Of a stretch of 64,000 nt of DNA, positions 16,944-26,134 are shown piece after piece. This DNA comes from CAVQRB01 sp963715055 (lineage in GTDB: Bacteria; Pseudomonadota; Alphaproteobacteria; Rhodobacterales; Rhodobacteraceae): contig CAVQRB010000011.1 of the NCBI GenBank assembly GCA_963715055.1, positions 14,450 to 78,449 on the forward strand, read 5' to 3'. Under the pieces are notes generated by a model. That model saw nothing but the letters and a program-made list of their open reading frames with translations. It did not search any database and was not told where the DNA came from. The position numbers and the translations under genes were made by a program. The stretch's first letter is position 1. Each line of letters starts with the position of its first letter.

Positions 16944-18365
16944 TCAGGACGCCGATCCGCCCACCGTCAGCCCGCCGATCAACAACGTCGGCTGGCCCAC
17001 ACCCACCGGTACCCATTGGCCGGCCTTGCCACAGTTGCCCATGCCGGGATCGAGCGCCATGTCGTTGCCGATGGCGCGGATCTGCCTGAGCGCGGTGGCG
17101 CCGTCGCCGATCAGGGTGGCGCCTTTTACCGGCGCGCCGACCTTGCCGTTCTGCACGCGGTAGGCTTCGGTGCAGCTGAAGACGAACTTGCCGTTGGTGA
17201 TGTCGACCTGACCGCCGCCGAAGCCCACGGCGTAGATGCCGTCCTTGAGGTCTGCAACGATATCGGCGGGGTCGCTGTCGCCGCCGAGCATGTAGGTATT
17301 GGTCATCCGCGGCATCGGCGCATGGGCATAGCTTTCGCGCCGCCCGTTGCCGGTGGGGGCCACGCCCATCAGCCGCGCGTTCTGGCGGTCCTGCATGTAG
17401 CCCACGAGGATGCCGTCCTCGATCAGCACGTTGCGCGCCGAGGGCGTGCCTTCGTCGTCGATGCTGATCGAGCCGCGGCGGTCGGGGATCGTGCCATCAT
17501 CAAGCACGGTGACGCCCTTGCTCGCGATCTGCTGTCCCATGAGACCCGCGAAGGCGGACGAGCCCTTGCGGTTGAAATCGCCCTCGAGCCCGTGCCCGAT
17601 GGCCTCATGCAGCAGGATGCCTGGCCAGCCGGGGCCCAGAACCACATCCATCACGCCCGCAGGAGCCGGTACGGCCTCAAGATTGACGCAGGCCACGCGC
17701 AAGGCCTCACGCACCTTCGATTGCCAGTCGGCGGGGTCGAGCAGCCCGTCGAGACCGATGCGACCGCCACCTCCGACCGAGCCGGATTCGCGGCGCCCGT
17801 CCTGTTCCACGATGACCGAGACATTGACCCGCGTCATCGGCCGCACATCGCGCAGGGATTGTCCGTCCGGGCGCAGAATCTCGATTTCCTGATGGCTTGC
17901 GGCGATCACGGCTGAGACTTGCACGACGCGGCCATCGAGCCCGCGGGCATAAGCATCGATCTGCCGCAGCGTCTCGACCTTGACCGGGAAACTGGCGCCG
18001 GCGATGGGGTCGATGTCGGTGTAGAGCCGCTTGTTCGTCGGGGTCGGCGCATCGGCCCAGGTGCCGCCGCCGTCGCCTACCGCCAGCCGGGCGGTTTCGG
18101 CGGCCCGGGTGAGTGCTGATGCCGAGATGTCGGTGGAATGCGCATAGCCCGCGACTTCGCCGCGCACGGCGCGCAGCCCGAAGCCTTCGGACGCGTCATA
18201 GCTTGCGGTTTTCAGACGCCCGTCGTCGAAGGCCAGCGTCTCGGATCGGCGCCGTTCGAGGAAAAGCTCGCCGTCATCGGCCCCCTTGGTGGCGGCGCGC
18301 AGCACGCGCAGCGCTGCATCGCGGTCAAGCGCATCCCTGAAGGGGGCGAAAGCGGCATCTGTCAT
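16944..18365 (-). CDS. tldD: Metalloprotease TldD
   Basis: TldD forms a heterodimeric zinc protease with TldE/PmbA that degrades unfolded peptides and matures some modified peptides. The 473-residue product contains the HExxxH metal site in LLHEAIGHGLEGDFNRKG, and a conserved C-terminal region with GDGATALRQIRAIGNDM. The ATG at 18365 is preceded by GGAGAGGA; the 16-residue longer frame lacks such a site. No tldE is in the window. It is divergent from coxB. Confidence 0.95.
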   Translation of the reverse strand: MTDAAFAPFRDALDRDAALRVLRAATKGADDGELFLERRRSETLAFDDGRLKTASYDASEGFGLRAVRGEVAGYAHSTDISASALTRAAETARLAVGDGGGTWADAPTPTNKRLYTDIDPIAGASFPVKVETLRQIDAYARGLDGRVVQVSAVIAASHQEIEILRPDGQSLRDVRPMTRVNVSVIVEQDGRRESGSVGGGGRIGLDGLLDPADWQSKVREALRVACVNLEAVPAPAGVMDVVLGPGWPGILLHEAIGHGLEGDFNRKGSSAFAGLMGQQIASKGVTVLDDGTIPDRRGSISIDDEGTPSARNVLIEDGILVGYMQDRQNARLMGVAPTGNGRRESYAHAPMPRMTNTYMLGGDSDPADIVADLKDGIYAVGFGGGQVDITNGKFVFSCTEAYRVQNGKVGAPVKGATLIGDGATALRQIRAIGNDMALDPGMGNCGKAGQWVPVGVGQPTLLIGGLTVGGSAS

Positions 18366-18549
18366 GGAGCGGTCCTCTCCGGGAAAAACGGGGAAAGCGT
18401 CTGAATGACGCAAGCAGAAGTCTTTATCTTGTGATCAGAATATGATTGTAAGAGTCCAGATTGCAACGGACGGGTCGGTGCGCAAACCTTTTCCCCATCC
18501 TCGCAGAACACCAGATGATCCCACGATCAACCAAAGATCAGGACGGCAT

Positions 18550-19431
18550 ATGACACGTTTTTTCTCCCTCGCGGGCCTTTCGGCCGGGTTCATGGCCACC
18601 GCCGCACAGGCGCAGGATGGCCTTGAAATCATCGGTGCACCGGTGGACGGGCTGACCGGCTTCCAGCCGGCGGCGACCGAACTGGCCTCCGACCTGCAGT
18701 GGCTCGACCACATGCTCCTGGTGATCATCACGGTGATCACGCTCTTCGTGACGGCGCTGATTCTCTGGGTCATGGTGCGCTACAACGCCAAGCGCAACCC
18801 GACGCCCGCGACCTTTACCCACCACACGCCGGTGGAGATCGCCTGGACCGTGGTGCCGATCGTGATCCTTGTCTTCATCGGGGCCTTCTCGCTGCCGATC
18901 CTGTTCAAGCAACAGGAGATTCCGGAAGCCGACATCACGATCAAGGTGACCGGCTACCAGTGGTACTGGGGCTATGAATACGTGGATGAGGGCTTCGGCT
19001 TCGACAGCTACATGATCGGTGCCCCGGCGACGGGCGGGTCGAACATGAAAACCCCCGAGGTGGTCGCGCAGCTTGAAGAAGCCGGCTATTCCGAGCAGGA
19101 GTTCCTGCTGGCGACGGATACCTCCGTGGTGATCCCCGTGGGCAAGACCATCGTGATGCAGGTGACCGGCGCGGATGTGATCCACGCCTGGACGATCCCC
19201 GCCTTCGGTGTGAAGCAGGACGCGGTGCCGGGTCGTCTTGCGGAGCTTTGGTTCAAGGCCGAGAAGGAGGGCATCTACTTCGGTCAGTGTTCCGAGCTTT
19301 GCGGACAGGCCCATGCCTACATGCCGATCACGGTGAAGGTTGTCTCCGAGGCGGCCTATGCCGAATGGCTCGAAGGCGCCCGCGAAGAATACGCAGGCAT
19401 TCCGCGCACCCGCGTGGTCGCATCCAACTGA
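18550..19431 (+). CDS. coxB: Cytochrome c oxidase subunit II
   Basis: This subunit of aa3-type oxidase receives electrons from cytochrome c through its CuA centre. A signal peptide (ending TAAQAQ) and two transmembrane helices (about 55-75 and 95-115) precede a cupredoxin domain with CuA ligands in VIHAWTIPAFGVKQD and GQCSELCGQAHAYMP (two Cys, His, Met). The aromatic electron-entry motif YQWYWGYEY is present. The ATG at 18550 follows AGGACGG. It leads the operon coxB-ctaB-small ORF-ctaG-coxC; coxA is not in the window. Confidence 0.96.
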   Translation: MTRFFSLAGLSAGFMATAAQAQDGLEIIGAPVDGLTGFQPAATELASDLQWLDHMLLVIITVITLFVTALILWVMVRYNAKRNPTPATFTHHTPVEIAWTVVPIVILVFIGAFSLPILFKQQEIPEADITIKVTGYQWYWGYEYVDEGFGFDSYMIGAPATGGSNMKTPEVVAQLEEAGYSEQEFLLATDTSVVIPVGKTIVMQVTGADVIHAWTIPAFGVKQDAVPGRLAELWFKAEKEGIYFGQCSELCGQAHAYMPITVKVVSEAAYAEWLEGAREEYAGIPRTRVVASN

Positions 19432-19481
19432 GGCGGGGCGGGCGCATGGCCCACCCGACCCTCTGACTACAAGGCGCAGCG

Positions 19482-20414
19482 ATGACGGACGTCAGCTACA
19501 CGACCACAGAGAAGGACGCGGACCTCGGCGATTATTTCGCCCTGATGAAGCCTCGTGTCATGCAACTGGTGGTCTTCACCGCCCTTGTGGGGCTGCTGGC
19601 GGCGCCGGTCTCGGTGCATCCGGTCATCGCCTTCGCGTCGATTCTCTTTGTCGCCGTCGGCGCCGGCGCGTCGGGCGCGCTGAACATGTGGTGGGATGCG
19701 GATATCGATGCGGTGATGCGCCGGACCTCGAAACGCCCGATCCCCGCTGGCAAGGTGCAGCCGGGCGAGGCGTTGAACCTCGGTGTGGCGCTTTCGGGTC
19801 TGTCGGTGATGATGCTGGCGCTCTCGGCCAACCTTCTGGCCGCCGGCCTTCTGGCCTTCACGATCTTCTTTTACGCCGTGATCTATTCCATGTGGCTGAA
19901 ACGCGCGACGCCGCAGAACATCGTGATAGGCGGTGCCGCCGGTGCCTTCCCGCCGGTGATCGGCTGGGTCATTGCGACGGGGTCTTTCTCGGTCGAAGCC
20001 TGGCTCATGTTCGCGCTGATCTTCATGTGGACACCGCCGCATTTCTGGGCTTTGGCGCTCTTCATGAAGTCGGATTACGACGATGCGGGAGTGCCGATGC
20101 TGACCGTGACCCATGGGCGGAAATCGACCCGTGCACATATCATCGTCTACACCGTGCTGCTGGCGGTCCTTGCCGTAGGAACAGGCTTCACCGCGATCGG
20201 TGGACCAATCTATCTGGCGGCAGCGGTCGTGTTGAACGCGCTTTTCCTGAAAGGCGCATATGACATCTGGCGTCGGGACGAGACACAGGCGGAGGCCGAC
20301 GGCTACGCTGTGGAAAAGAAATTCTTCCGCCTGTCGCTCTGGTATCTCTTTGCGCATTTCGGGGTGATCCTGCTCGAAGCCGTGCTGCGTCCCTACGGTC
20401 TGGGAGGCTGGTGA
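19482..20414 (+). CDS. ctaB: Protoheme IX farnesyltransferase (heme O synthase)
   Basis: CtaB adds a farnesyl chain to heme b, making heme O for oxidase assembly. The 310-residue multi-pass membrane protein has the UbiA-family prenyl-binding motif NMWWDADIDAVMRRTSKRPI and the second Asp-rich region MKSDYDDAGVPML, with about eight or nine hydrophobic helices. It begins 50 bases after coxB and ends just before the small ORF at 20418. Confidence 0.96.
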   Translation: MTDVSYTTTEKDADLGDYFALMKPRVMQLVVFTALVGLLAAPVSVHPVIAFASILFVAVGAGASGALNMWWDADIDAVMRRTSKRPIPAGKVQPGEALNLGVALSGLSVMMLALSANLLAAGLLAFTIFFYAVIYSMWLKRATPQNIVIGGAAGAFPPVIGWVIATGSFSVEAWLMFALIFMWTPPHFWALALFMKSDYDDAGVPMLTVTHGRKSTRAHIIVYTVLLAVLAVGTGFTAIGGPIYLAAAVVLNALFLKGAYDIWRRDETQAEADGYAVEKKFFRLSLWYLFAHFGVILLEAVLRPYGLGGW

Positions 20415-20417
20415 CCC

Positions 20418-20582
20418 ATGTCTTTCCGGCCTGAACACGAGCTGCACAACCGTCGCAAGGGGCGCAACATCGGCGTGGGCCTGATGCTCGCGGGCTTTGT
20501 CGTTCTGGTGCTGGCGCTGACATTCACCAAGGTCACGAGCGGCGATTTCGAATTGCCCAAAGCCTCGGAGATATCGAAATGA
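20418..20582 (+). CDS. CoxF/CtaF-like single-pass protein of the oxidase operon
   Basis: This 54-residue protein begins MSFRPEHELHNRRKGRN and has one transmembrane helix (GVGLMLAGFVVLVLALTF) followed by TKVTSGDFELPKASEISK. Small single-helix proteins occur between ctaB and ctaG in Rhodobacter and Paracoccus oxidase operons and are thought to assist assembly (family knowledge; role here inferred). Its stop overlaps the ctaG start as ATGA, so translation is coupled. Confidence 0.85.
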   Translation: MSFRPEHELHNRRKGRNIGVGLMLAGFVVLVLALTFTKVTSGDFELPKASEISK

Positions 20583-21166
20583 TCCGTCTGGAAGGTCCCC
20601 GCAAGACCGTGGCGCAGACCGTGGGTCTCGTGCTCGTCATGGGCGCTCTGGCCTGGGCGTCGGTGCCGTTCTACGACTGGTTTTGCCGGGTGACAGGCTT
20701 CGGCGGCGTCACCGGTGTCTCCGACGTCGCACCCGAGGACGTGCTCGACCAGACCATCAAGGTCCGCTTCGACGGCTCGCTCAACAACAACATGCAGTGG
20801 GAATTCAAACCTGTCGTGCGTGAGATGGAACTGAAGATCGGCGAGACCGGCCTTGCCTTCTACGAGGCCTACAATCCGACCGACCGCCCGATCGCAGGCT
20901 CCGCGAGCTACAATGTCACCCCCTATCAGGCGGGCGGCTTTTTCAACAAGATCCAGTGTTTCTGCTTCGAGGAACAGGTGTTGCAGCCCGGCGAGCGGGT
21001 CGAGATGCCAGTCACCTTCTATGTGGACCCGGAAATTGTCACCGACCGTGATGGAAAATATATACACACCATCACGCTCTCCTATACGTTTTACGAGATC
21101 GACCTGCCCGAAGGCTATGCCGCCGTACAGGAAGAGACGACACCCTCAGACAAAAGTCTGAACTGA
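20579..21166 (+). CDS. ctaG: Cytochrome c oxidase assembly protein CtaG/Cox11
   Basis: CtaG delivers copper to the CuB site of subunit I. It has one N-terminal helix (about 10-28) and a periplasmic immunoglobulin-like domain with the copper-binding motif QCFCFEEQVL near residue 120 and RVEMPVTFYVDPEI afterwards. The 195-residue length is normal. ATGA overlap with the preceding small ORF; 25 bases to coxC. Confidence 0.96.
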   Translation: MIRLEGPRKTVAQTVGLVLVMGALAWASVPFYDWFCRVTGFGGVTGVSDVAPEDVLDQTIKVRFDGSLNNNMQWEFKPVVREMELKIGETGLAFYEAYNPTDRPIAGSASYNVTPYQAGGFFNKIQCFCFEEQVLQPGERVEMPVTFYVDPEIVTDRDGKYIHTITLSYTFYEIDLPEGYAAVQEETTPSDKSLN

Positions 21167-21191
21167 CCAGGATAAGGTAAGGGACGAAGCC

Positions 21192-22013
21192 ATGGCCCAT
21201 GAAAAGAACCACGATTATCACATTCTGAACCCCTCGATCTGGCCGTTACTCGGGGCGGTCGCCGGGTTTGCGATGCTCTTCGGTGCCGTGCTCTGGATGC
21301 AGGGCATCACACCCTATCTCTTCTGGATGGGCTTTGTCGGCGTGCTTTACGTGATGTTCGGCTGGTGGTCCGAAGTGGTGCATGAAAGCAAGGTCGGGGA
21401 TCACACGCCGGTCGTGCGCATCGGTCTGCGCTATGGCTTCATCCTCTTCATCATGTCGGAAGTGATGTTCTTCGCGGCCTGGTTCTGGTCTTTCTTCAAG
21501 CACGCAATCTACCCGATGAGCGGATATGTCGGCACGGAATACGTCCAGCCCGAGATCTACCACGTCGATGCGTTCCACCTGCCGCTCATCAACACGCTGG
21601 TGCTGCTGCTGTCCGGCTGTGCCGTGACCTGGGCGCACCACGCGCTGGTGCATGAGAACAACCGCAAGGATCTGATCGCGGGCCTGGCCATTTCGATCGT
21701 CCTCGGGGTCTTGTTCACCGTGTTGCAGGCCTATGAGTACGGCTACCTGCTCAAGCAGGGCTGGGAGTTCGGGGGCGACAAGTTCTACTCGAATTTCTTC
21801 ATGGCGACCGGTTTCCACGGCGCGCATGTGATCATCGGGACGATCTTCCTGACCGTCTGTCTGGTCCGCGCGATGAAGGGTCATTTCACGCCCGAGAAAC
21901 ATGTGGGCTTCGAAGCTGCGGCCTGGTACTGGCACTTCGTCGATGTCGTCTGGCTGTTCCTTTTCTTCGCCGTTTACATCTATGGCGTGAGCACGATGCC
22001 CGGCGCGCACTGA
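21192..22013 (+). CDS. coxC: Cytochrome c oxidase subunit III
   Basis: A seven-helix membrane subunit that stabilises the oxidase core. The 273-residue product shows the usual subunit III signatures: FGWWSEVVHESK, SEVMFFAAWFWSFFKH, and the C-terminal HFVDVVWLFLFFAVYIYG. It is the last gene of the oxidase operon, followed directly by a terminator at 22035-22064. Confidence 0.97.
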   Translation: MAHEKNHDYHILNPSIWPLLGAVAGFAMLFGAVLWMQGITPYLFWMGFVGVLYVMFGWWSEVVHESKVGDHTPVVRIGLRYGFILFIMSEVMFFAAWFWSFFKHAIYPMSGYVGTEYVQPEIYHVDAFHLPLINTLVLLLSGCAVTWAHHALVHENNRKDLIAGLAISIVLGVLFTVLQAYEYGYLLKQGWEFGGDKFYSNFFMATGFHGAHVIIGTIFLTVCLVRAMKGHFTPEKHVGFEAAAWYWHFVDVVWLFLFFAVYIYGVSTMPGAH

Positions 22014-22034
22014 CGCCGCATCCAGTCTGAAATC

Positions 22035-22064
22035 AAAGCGCGCGGTTCCCGCGCGCTTTTCTTT
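22035..22064 (+). terminator. Rho-independent terminator of the cox operon
   Basis: The stem AAGCGCGCGG / CCGCGCGCTTT with a short loop is followed by TTCTTT. It stands 22 bases after the coxC stop and just before the SURF1 gene, which must then rely on read-through or a promoter inside this short gap. Confidence 0.8.
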
Positions 22065-22080
22065 GAGTGAGGGGCGCCGG

Positions 22081-22761
22081 ATGGGCCGCGTCGCATTTCT
22101 TCTTTTCGTCGGGCTCGGCGGTGCTGCGATCCTGATCAGCCTGGGCGTCTGGCAGGTGCAACGCCTCGCCTGGAAAGAAGGCGTTATCGCCGACATAGAG
22201 ACCCGCATCTCGGCTGATCCCGTGCCCTTGCCCGCCGATCCCGACCCCGCGCGGGACGCCTATCTGCCAGTCCAAGTGACGGGTGTGCTCTACCCGGATT
22301 ACCTGCGTGTGCTGGTTTCGCAAAAGCAGGCCGGCGCAGGCTACCGCATCATTCGCCCGATGATCCGCGAGGAGGGCAACATCCTTGTCGATCTGGGCTT
22401 TGTGTCTGTTGCGGATGCGCCGGGGCTGCGCTTCGAGGAAGGCCCGCCGCTCACCATCGTGGGCAACCTGCAATGGCCGCAGGAGACCGACGGCTTTACG
22501 CCGGAGCCCGACATCGCGCAGAACATCTGGTTCGCCCGCGACGTGGCGGCCATGGCCGAGGCGCTCGGTACCGAACCCGTTCTGGTCGTGCGCCGCGATG
22601 CACCCGATCTCGGTGGCCCGCTGACCCCGCTCCCCGTCGATACTGCCGCGATCCCCAACGATCACTTGCAATACGCGATCACCTGGTTCTCTCTGGCGGC
22701 CATCTGGTCCGCCATGACCTTTTTCTTCCTGCGCCGCCCGCCGGCCAAAACAACAGACTGA
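22081..22761 (+). CDS. SURF1 family oxidase assembly protein
   Basis: SURF1 proteins deliver heme a during cytochrome oxidase biogenesis. The 226-residue product has an N-terminal helix (VAFLLFVGLGGAAILISLGVWQVQRL, residues about 4-28), a soluble periplasmic domain with GYRIIRPMIREEGNILVDLG, and a C-terminal helix (NDHLQYAITWFSLAAIW is the family signature). A TTG 18 bases upstream is possible, but the ATG at 22081 fits better. It ends 6 bases before thrC. Confidence 0.94.
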   Translation: MGRVAFLLFVGLGGAAILISLGVWQVQRLAWKEGVIADIETRISADPVPLPADPDPARDAYLPVQVTGVLYPDYLRVLVSQKQAGAGYRIIRPMIREEGNILVDLGFVSVADAPGLRFEEGPPLTIVGNLQWPQETDGFTPEPDIAQNIWFARDVAAMAEALGTEPVLVVRRDAPDLGGPLTPLPVDTAAIPNDHLQYAITWFSLAAIWSAMTFFFLRRPPAKTTD

Positions 22762-22767
22762 GACGAC

Positions 22768-24156
22768 ATGCGTTACATCTCCACCCGCGGGGCCGCCCCG
22801 GTGCTGAACTTCGAGCAGGCCATGCTGACCGGGCTCGCCCGCGACGGCGGCCTCTATGTGCCGGAAACCATTCCGCAACTGAGCCTGCCGGAAATCGAGG
22901 CGCTCGAAGGGCTCAGCTACGAGGCAACGGCCTTTCGCGTGATGCGCCCCTTCGTGGGGGATGTGTTCACCGACGACGAGTTCGAGGGCATCATCGCGCG
23001 CGCCTATGCGGGGTTCGGCCATGCGGCCCGCGCGCCGCTGGTGCAGCTGGATCAGGGGCATTTCCTGCTGGAGCTTTTCCACGGCCCGACGCTCGCCTTC
23101 AAGGATTTCGCGATGCAGCTGATCGGGCAGATGTTCCAGACCGCCTTGGGGCGCAAGGACGCGCGGGTGACGATCGTGGGGGCCACTTCGGGCGATACCG
23201 GGTCGGCGGCGATCGAGGCCTTCCGCGGGCTCGACAATGTGGATGTCTTCATTCTCTATCCGCACGGGCGCATCTCCGAGGTGCAGCGCCGCCAGATGAC
23301 CACGCCCACGGAAAGCAATGTGCACGCCCTCGCAATGGATGGCGATTTCGATGATTGCCAGGCACGGCTGAAGGACATGTTCAACGATTTCGACTTCCGC
23401 GACGGGGTGCGGCTCGCCGGGGTCAATTCGATCAACTGGGGCCGGGTGCTGGCGCAGGTGGTCTATTATTTCTCCGCTGCCGTGTCGCTGGGCGCGCCCT
23501 ACCGGAAGGTGAGCTTCACGGTGCCCACGGGCAATTTCGGCGACATCTTCGCAGGCTATATCGCCAAGCGGATGGGGCTGCCCATCGATCAGCTTGTGGT
23601 GGCCACGAACCAGAACGACATCCTGCACCGCTGCCTCTCGGGGCAGGGCTATCACAAGGGGCAGACCGTGCCGTCGATCAGCCCGTCGATGGATATCCAG
23701 GTCTCCTCGAACTTCGAGCGCGCGCTCTTTGACGCCTATGACCGCGACGGCAAGGCGGTGGCGCAGCTGATGGAGGAGCTCAAATCCGGCGGCTTCGACG
23801 TGAGCCAGGGCGCGATGCAGGTCCTGCAATCGCACTACCGGTCGGGCCGCGCGTCGGAGGCCGAGACTTCGGCTACCATCGCCGCCTGCCTGAAGGCCTC
23901 GGGCGAACTTTTGTGCCCGCATTCCGCGGTCGGCGTGAAAGTGGCGGAGGCAGAGCGCGTGACCGGAACGCCGATGATCACGCTGGCCACGGCGCACCCG
24001 GCGAAATTCCCCGACGCGGTCGAGAAAGCCTCAGGCATACACCCCCCCTTGCCCCCGCGTATGGCGGACCTGTATGAGAGGCCGGAACGGGTGACGCGCG
24101 TCCCCAACGATCTGGCAGCACTAACCCGGCACATCAAAGAGCATATTCCCGCGTGA
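22768..24156 (+). CDS. thrC: Threonine synthase
   Basis: This PLP enzyme converts O-phosphohomoserine to threonine. The 462-residue product starts MRYISTRGAAPVLNFEQAML and has the PLP-lysine motif LAFKDFAMQLIGQ near residue 110 and VGATSGDTGSAAIEAF, typical of the long fungal/proteobacterial class. Its stop overlaps the GTG start of the M16 peptidase by 4 bases. The lysC gene of the same pathway lies at 45.1 kb. Confidence 0.97.
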   Translation: MRYISTRGAAPVLNFEQAMLTGLARDGGLYVPETIPQLSLPEIEALEGLSYEATAFRVMRPFVGDVFTDDEFEGIIARAYAGFGHAARAPLVQLDQGHFLLELFHGPTLAFKDFAMQLIGQMFQTALGRKDARVTIVGATSGDTGSAAIEAFRGLDNVDVFILYPHGRISEVQRRQMTTPTESNVHALAMDGDFDDCQARLKDMFNDFDFRDGVRLAGVNSINWGRVLAQVVYYFSAAVSLGAPYRKVSFTVPTGNFGDIFAGYIAKRMGLPIDQLVVATNQNDILHRCLSGQGYHKGQTVPSISPSMDIQVSSNFERALFDAYDRDGKAVAQLMEELKSGGFDVSQGAMQVLQSHYRSGRASEAETSATIAACLKASGELLCPHSAVGVKVAEAERVTGTPMITLATAHPAKFPDAVEKASGIHPPLPPRMADLYERPERVTRVPNDLAALTRHIKEHIPA

Positions 24157-25415
24157 CACTTAACATACATCGCCTGTCCAACGGCTTTCGCATCGTGACC
24201 GAAGTCATGCCGGGCCTCGCCTCGGCTTCCGTGGGCGTCTGGGTCACGGCCGGCGCGCGCCATGAAAAACCCAACCAGAACGGCATCGCGCATTTCCTCG
24301 AGCACATGGCCTTCAAGGGCACCAAGCGGCGCACCGCGTTGCAGATTGCTGAGAGCATCGAGGACGTGGGTGGCTACATCAACGCCTATACCAGCCGCGA
24401 GGTGACCGCCTATTACGCCCGCGTGCTGCAGAACGACGTGCCGCTGGCGCTGGATGTGATTGCCGACATCCTGCTTAACCCGACACTGGAAAAAGCGGAG
24501 ATCGAGGTCGAGCGCGGCGTGATCCTGCAGGAGATCGGGCAGGCGCTCGACACGCCCGACGACGTGATCTTCGACTGGTTGCAGGAAGAGGCCTATCCGG
24601 ATCATCCGATGGGTCGCACGATCCTCGGGCCTTCGGAGCGCGTTTCCAGCTTCTCGCGCCGGGATCTGCAGAAATTCATCGGGCAGCACTACGGCCCGGG
24701 GCAGATGATCCTCTCGGCAGCCGGGGCGGTGGATCACGATGCGATCGTGGCCCTCGCCGAGCAGCTTTTCGGGGATATGGAACCTTTGCCGATCATGGAT
24801 GCTTCCGCGGCCCGCTTCACCGGGGGCGAGCGGCGCCAGACCAAGGCGCTCGAGCAGGCGCATTTTGCGCTGGCCTTCGAGAGTCCGGGCTACCGGGACG
24901 ACAAGATCTATACCGCGCAGATCTATGCCAGTGCGCTTGGCGGTGGCATGTCGAGCCGCCTCTTCCAGGAAATCCGCGAGAACCGCGGGCTCTGTTATTC
25001 GATCTTCGCTCAAGCCGGCGCCTATGCCGACACCGGCATGACCACGATCTACGCAGGCACCAGCGCCGAGCAATTGCCGCAGCTTGCCGAAATCACCATC
25101 GACGAGATGAAGCGCGCAGCGACGGACATGTCCCCGGCGGAAGTCGCACGGGCGCGGGCGCAGATGAAGGCGGGCCTGCTGATGGGGCTTGAGAGCCCCT
25201 CGAACCGCGCCGAACGGCTTGCGCGGCTTGTCCAGATCTGGGACCGGGTGCCGCCGCTGGAGGAAACCGTCGCCCTGATCGATGCAGTGACGACAGGCGA
25301 CGTAAAGGAATTTGCAGAGACCATGGCGGCTGCCTCGCCTGCGGCGCTGGCGCTCTACGGCCCAATCGACGCGGCACCGAGCCTGGCCGCGCTAGAGGAG
25401 CGCCGTGTGGCGTGA
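24153..25415 (+). CDS. M16 family zinc peptidase (processing-peptidase-like)
   Basis: A 420-residue pitrilysin-fold protein with the inverted zinc motif HFLEHMAFKGT (HxxEH near 50-54) and the distal Glu in EVERGVILQEI. It resembles mitochondrial processing peptidase beta, common in alphaproteobacteria next to thrC. The GTG start overlaps the thrC stop, so it is translationally coupled. The C-terminus overlaps the next gene by 4 bases. Substrate unknown. Confidence 0.94.
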   Translation: MTLNIHRLSNGFRIVTEVMPGLASASVGVWVTAGARHEKPNQNGIAHFLEHMAFKGTKRRTALQIAESIEDVGGYINAYTSREVTAYYARVLQNDVPLALDVIADILLNPTLEKAEIEVERGVILQEIGQALDTPDDVIFDWLQEEAYPDHPMGRTILGPSERVSSFSRRDLQKFIGQHYGPGQMILSAAGAVDHDAIVALAEQLFGDMEPLPIMDASAARFTGGERRQTKALEQAHFALAFESPGYRDDKIYTAQIYASALGGGMSSRLFQEIRENRGLCYSIFAQAGAYADTGMTTIYAGTSAEQLPQLAEITIDEMKRAATDMSPAEVARARAQMKAGLLMGLESPSNRAERLARLVQIWDRVPPLEETVALIDAVTTGDVKEFAETMAAASPAALALYGPIDAAPSLAALEERRVA

Positions 25416-25999
25416 TCCTGCGCAACTTCCGGAAACTGAGGATCGAGACCGAGCGCATGACCCTGCGCCCACCGGTTCATTCGGATTTCCGCGCCTGGTC
25501 CGCCTTGCGCGCGCAAAGCCTCAACTTCCTCACGCCCTGGGAGCCGGCCTGGGCCGATGACCACCTGAGCCGCAAGGCCTTCACCAACCGTGTCTACTGG
25601 GCGCAGCGCTCGGTCTCGGGCGGCACCGCATTGCCGCTCTTCCTGATCCGGCGCAGCGATGACACGCTGCTCGGTGCGATCACCCTCGACAACATCCGGC
25701 GCGGGCCGAGCCAGTCGGGCACGCTGGGCTACTGGACGGGCCAGCCCTTCGCGCGGCATGGTTATATGCGCGAGGCCATCACCTCGCTTGTCCACCATGC
25801 CTTCACCCGGCTCGATCTGAGCCGGATCGAGGCCGCCTGCCTGCCGGAAAACGCGGCCTCGCGCGGGCTGCTGGAAACCTCCGGCTTCAAATACGAAGGC
25901 GTGGCCCAGAGCTACCTGCAGATCGACGGACGCTGGCGCACCCATGTGCTCTATGCTGCCCTGCGCAGCGACCGGCGCGGCAAGACGACCGTCAGTTGA
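25412..25999 (+). CDS. RimJ/RimL-like GNAT N-acetyltransferase
   Basis: A 195-residue acetyltransferase with RimJ-type motifs: TERMTLRPPVHSDFRAW at the start, GTLGYWTGQPFARHGYMREA for acetyl-CoA binding, and NAASRGLLETSGFKYEGVAQ near the end. RimJ acetylates ribosomal protein S5 in enterobacteria; the substrate here is only inferred. It overlaps the peptidase stop by 4 bases, forming the chain thrC-M16-GNAT. Confidence 0.92.
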   Translation: MILRNFRKLRIETERMTLRPPVHSDFRAWSALRAQSLNFLTPWEPAWADDHLSRKAFTNRVYWAQRSVSGGTALPLFLIRRSDDTLLGAITLDNIRRGPSQSGTLGYWTGQPFARHGYMREAITSLVHHAFTRLDLSRIEAACLPENAASRGLLETSGFKYEGVAQSYLQIDGRWRTHVLYAALRSDRRGKTTVS

Positions 26000-26134
26000 G
26001 ACGCCCCGTGCGGCGCCAGTGATCGATTTCTGAGCATATTGCGCCGTCCCGCGACGTCCCGGTGCGACAAACCTCGAAAAGCTGCTGCCTTGACGCACTC
26101 GCGCCCTATATTGCCGCCGAGGGGGGAATGCACC